This document shows, one piece after another, positions 62,000 through 64,000 of a DNA stretch of 64,000 bases. This DNA comes from Myxococcales bacterium (GTDB taxonomy: Bacteria > Myxococcota_A > Bradymonadia > UBA7976 > UBA1532): assembly GCA_020633465.1 (NCBI GenBank), contig JACKDN010000010.1, positions 62,001 to 126,000 of the forward strand, written 5' to 3'. Both the position numbers and the translations under genes were made by a program. The notes below the pieces were generated by a model that was not told the DNA's origin, searched no databases, and was given only the letters and a program-made list of their open reading frames with translations. The stretch's first letter is position 1. Every line of letters starts with the position of its first letter.

Positions 62000-64000
62000 T
62001 CAGAACAGCGTGTAGCTGAAGCGCAGCTGCACGTCGTGCTCGGTGCGGATGTCGTCGTCGACGCCGATGTTCGGGTCGCGCACGGCGTTGAAGCGGTAGT
62101 TCAGCGAGGCGAAGCTGGCCAGGCGCAGGCTGATCTGGTTGCGCCAGGTGAACACCGCCTGATCGTCGCTGATGGGCAGCAGGCCGTCGAACTCGGTGCT
62201 CAGGGTGACGAAGCGCGACAGGCGGCCGAGGCCGACGACGGTGGCCTCGGGGCCGAGGATGTGGTTCGACTCGACCGGGGTGAGGCGGTCGTTGGCGCCG
62301 CCCACGTCCTCGTAGGCCAAGAGGCCGTTCGAGATGGTGTGGCGCGCGCCGAAGCCGAGGCGCAGGTCGAGCTCGACGCTGCGGGTGCGCAGCAGGCGGA
62401 AGTTCCCGCCGCCGCTCTCGACGACGATGATCGGCGAGAAGGGGCCGGCGATCTCGACGCGGTCGACGTCCTGGAAGGTCTCGACGACGTTGCCGTCCTC
62501 GTCGAGCTCGTCGACCGTCGTGGGATCCTCGAAGTTCTGGTGGCGCGGGAACAGCTTGGTCTCGAGGCCCGAGCGCACGTAGGGGCCGAACCAGGGCACC
62601 ACCGCGTAGGTGTAGATCGAGTGCAGGTACAGGCGGTCGGTGACGTTCTCGAAGTCGCCGTCCGAGGGCCGCGCGTGCTCCTCCTCGAGGTCGATGCGCG
62701 TGGTCCACTGGTGGCGGTCGTGCTGGTAGCGGATCGAGCCGTCGTAGAAGACCGTCAGCCCCAGCTCCCAGCCCTCTTCCTGCCCCACCTGGTTGGTGCG
62801 GTTGAAGCTCACCGCGCCGCCGATGACGCCGCGAAACTGCCAGTCGCTCAGCTCGGCGGCGCGCGTCTCGGCGGGATCGACCTCGCCGGCGCCCTCGAAC
62901 TCGCCGGTGTCGGGGTCGAGCACCAGCACGAAGTGCGTCAGCTGGCCCGGCTCGAGGCGCACCGTCGCGAAGTCGCTGCGATCGCGGTAGGTGCCGCCGG
63001 CGCGGATGATCTTGTACAGCCCGGGCTGCAGCACCCAGACGCGCACCTCCTCGCCCTGCTGCTCGTCGGCGCCGAAGCCGATGCCGTACTCCTCGCGGTT
63101 GTCCACGCGGATCAGCTCGTAGGTGCCGCGAAAGGGCACGAACTGCTCGTCGACCACGTCCAGCTCGAGGGCCGACCAGGTGGGCGGCACGATGGTGGTG
63201 CGCCCCTCTTCGATGGCCACCTCGTAGGCGATCTGCTGGCCCACCGTGCCCGAGCCCAGGCGCACCGTGTAGCGCCCGGGCTTCAGCACGATGCGCTTGC
63301 CCATGGTGCCCTCGGTGACCGGGTTGTTGCCGTCGTACACGGCCACCTGCGGCTCGCGATCCCCCTCGCTGAGGGCGGGCAGGAAGACGGCGCCGAAGCC
63401 GATGGGCAGGTTGGTCGTGTCGGCCATCACCTGCTCGAGATCGTTGAGGGGCGAGGTGGCGCTGGGCCGGACGACGCCGTCGTCCTCCTCGGGCTCGGGC
63501 TCGGCCGGCTTCACGTCAGCGGCCGCCGCCGCGGCGGGCGCGTCGCCGCCCGACAGGTGGCGCGCGAGGCTGTCGATGGTCTTGTCGAACTCGACCTGCA
63601 TGATCTCGCTGAGCGTGCGCACCGTGGCCCGCAGCAACCCCTCGCCCACCGGGCGGCGCACGTCGAACTGGTGGCTCCAGACGACGGTGTCGTCGCTGAA
63701 GCGCACCAGGCGGAACTGCATCGCCAGGCGGGCCGCGTGCGTCTCGCCCGCCTGCAGCTGCTCGAGCGCGACGACCTCGGACACCAGCGTGTAGTCGGGC
63801 GGCGTCTGCCCGATGCTGTCCGTCACCCGCTCCACCACCCCGCTGCTGCGCAGGTGGTCCACGATGAGCGTCGTCAGCATCTTGTCGGTGGGCTCACTCC
63901 ACCGGCGGCCCTTGTGGTAGCGGATCTCGTGCAGGTCGGGCCGGAAGACGATCTCGGTGCGCCGATAGCTCTCGCGGACGTCGACCTCCTTCACGCGGAT
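62000..64000 (-). CDS. PqiC/ABC-auxiliary-type domain fused to a barrel-like C-terminal domain (5' end outside window)
   Basis: At least 666 residues; the frame is open through the window edge (IRVKEVDVRESY). Residues about 1-160 of the visible part match the lipid-transport auxiliary lipoprotein domain (ABC_trans_aux/PqiC): IVFRPDLHEIRYHKGRRWSE, MLTTLIVDHLRSSGVVERVT and FRLVRFSDDTVVWSHQFDV. An acidic linker and PEGA/transthyretin-like strands follow (GRYTVRLGSGTVGQQIAYEV, LQPGLYKIIRAGG). From about 370 on, strands repeat to a terminal Phe (DVQLRFSYTLF), suggesting an outer-membrane barrel. It may link MCE-type transport to the outer membrane. Confidence 0.7.
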   Translation of the reverse strand: MRVKEVDVRESYRRTEIVFRPDLHEIRYHKGRRWSEPTDKMLTTLIVDHLRSSGVVERVTDSIGQTPPDYTLVSEVVALEQLQAGETHAARLAMQFRLVRFSDDTVVWSHQFDVRRPVGEGLLRATVRTLSEIMQVEFDKTIDSLARHLSGGDAPAAAAAADVKPAEPEPEEDDGVVRPSATSPLNDLEQVMADTTNLPIGFGAVFLPALSEGDREPQVAVYDGNNPVTEGTMGKRIVLKPGRYTVRLGSGTVGQQIAYEVAIEEGRTTIVPPTWSALELDVVDEQFVPFRGTYELIRVDNREEYGIGFGADEQQGEEVRVWVLQPGLYKIIRAGGTYRDRSDFATVRLEPGQLTHFVLVLDPDTGEFEGAGEVDPAETRAAELSDWQFRGVIGGAVSFNRTNQVGQEEGWELGLTVFYDGSIRYQHDRHQWTTRIDLEEEHARPSDGDFENVTDRLYLHSIYTYAVVPWFGPYVRSGLETKLFPRHQNFEDPTTVDELDEDGNVVETFQDVDRVEIAGPFSPIIVVESGGGNFRLLRTRSVELDLRLGFGARHTISNGLLAYEDVGGANDRLTPVESNHILGPEATVVGLGRLSRFVTLSTEFDGLLPISDDQAVFTWRNQISLRLASFASLNYRFNAVRDPNIGVDDDIRTEHDVQLRFSYTLF

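Overview
The window is very GC-rich and gene-dense. It looks like a chromosome segment from a myxobacterium-type organism (Myxococcota), probably a metagenome or environmental genome. The grounds are several Hanks-type Ser/Thr kinases with TPR/PEGA partners, secreted proteins built from DxDCDG (MopE-type) repeats, one with a MYXO-CTERM-like tail, many lipoproteins with Asp/Ala-rich tethers, frequent GTG starts, and an MCE lipid-transport operon. The lineage below phylum is not resolvable. No rRNA, tRNA, CRISPR array or insertion sequence was seen.

Layout. 1-7 kb: 3' end of pyruvate phosphate dikinase, a REC-GGDEF diguanylate cyclase, a small membrane protein, a hydrolase-like lipoprotein, two small related proteins, DUF427 and DUF6544 proteins. 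7-19 kb: a repeat-bearing methyltransferase, a large vWA/DxDCDG surface protein, an FMN reductase, a lipoprotein-like/pilin fusion, an AlkB-type dioxygenase carrying an in-frame palindromic element, a VapBC pair, a hotdog thioesterase and an acyl-CoA dehydrogenase. 19-25 kb: a minus-strand cluster of degenerate kinase-FGE, Nudix/winged-helix protein, kinase, TerY-like vWA protein and nicotinamidase-like hydrolase. 25.6-34 kb: a plus-strand operon of Ser/Thr kinase, TPR/PEGA membrane protein and two lipoproteins with 17 and 10 DxDCDG repeats. 34-42 kb: lipoprotein, membrane protein, AAA/DUF4143 ATPase behind a duplicated leader, tandem universal stress protein, a badly frameshifted TPR/kinase pair, and a kinase fused to a cyclic-nucleotide-binding domain. 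42-53 kb: a primary-type sigma factor, S46 peptidase, PlsC-type acyltransferase, lipoprotein, and a lipid-transport operon in which the Mla ATPase and permease are one polypeptide and the MCE protein carries a C2-like domain. 53-64 kb: an orphan LeuA-type regulatory domain, DUF420, DarP/YjgA, a YfbK-like vWA lipoprotein, DUF4261, Usp-DUF389, a CDF cation exporter, and two envelope proteins, the last running off the window.

The strongest unexplained signals are: (1) a 161-bp palindromic element present twice, with compensatory base changes in three helices, one copy lying in frame inside a dioxygenase gene; (2) the nicotinamidase-vWA-kinase-Nudix cluster, which looks like an NAD-linked signalling module; (3) the kinase-PEGA-DxDCDG operon; (4) unusual fusions in the envelope lipid-transport genes.

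Caution: at least nine genes are broken by small indels, several in GC-dinucleotide or poly-C runs. The consensus sequence may contain errors, so frameshifted genes are described as the single genes they appear to be.
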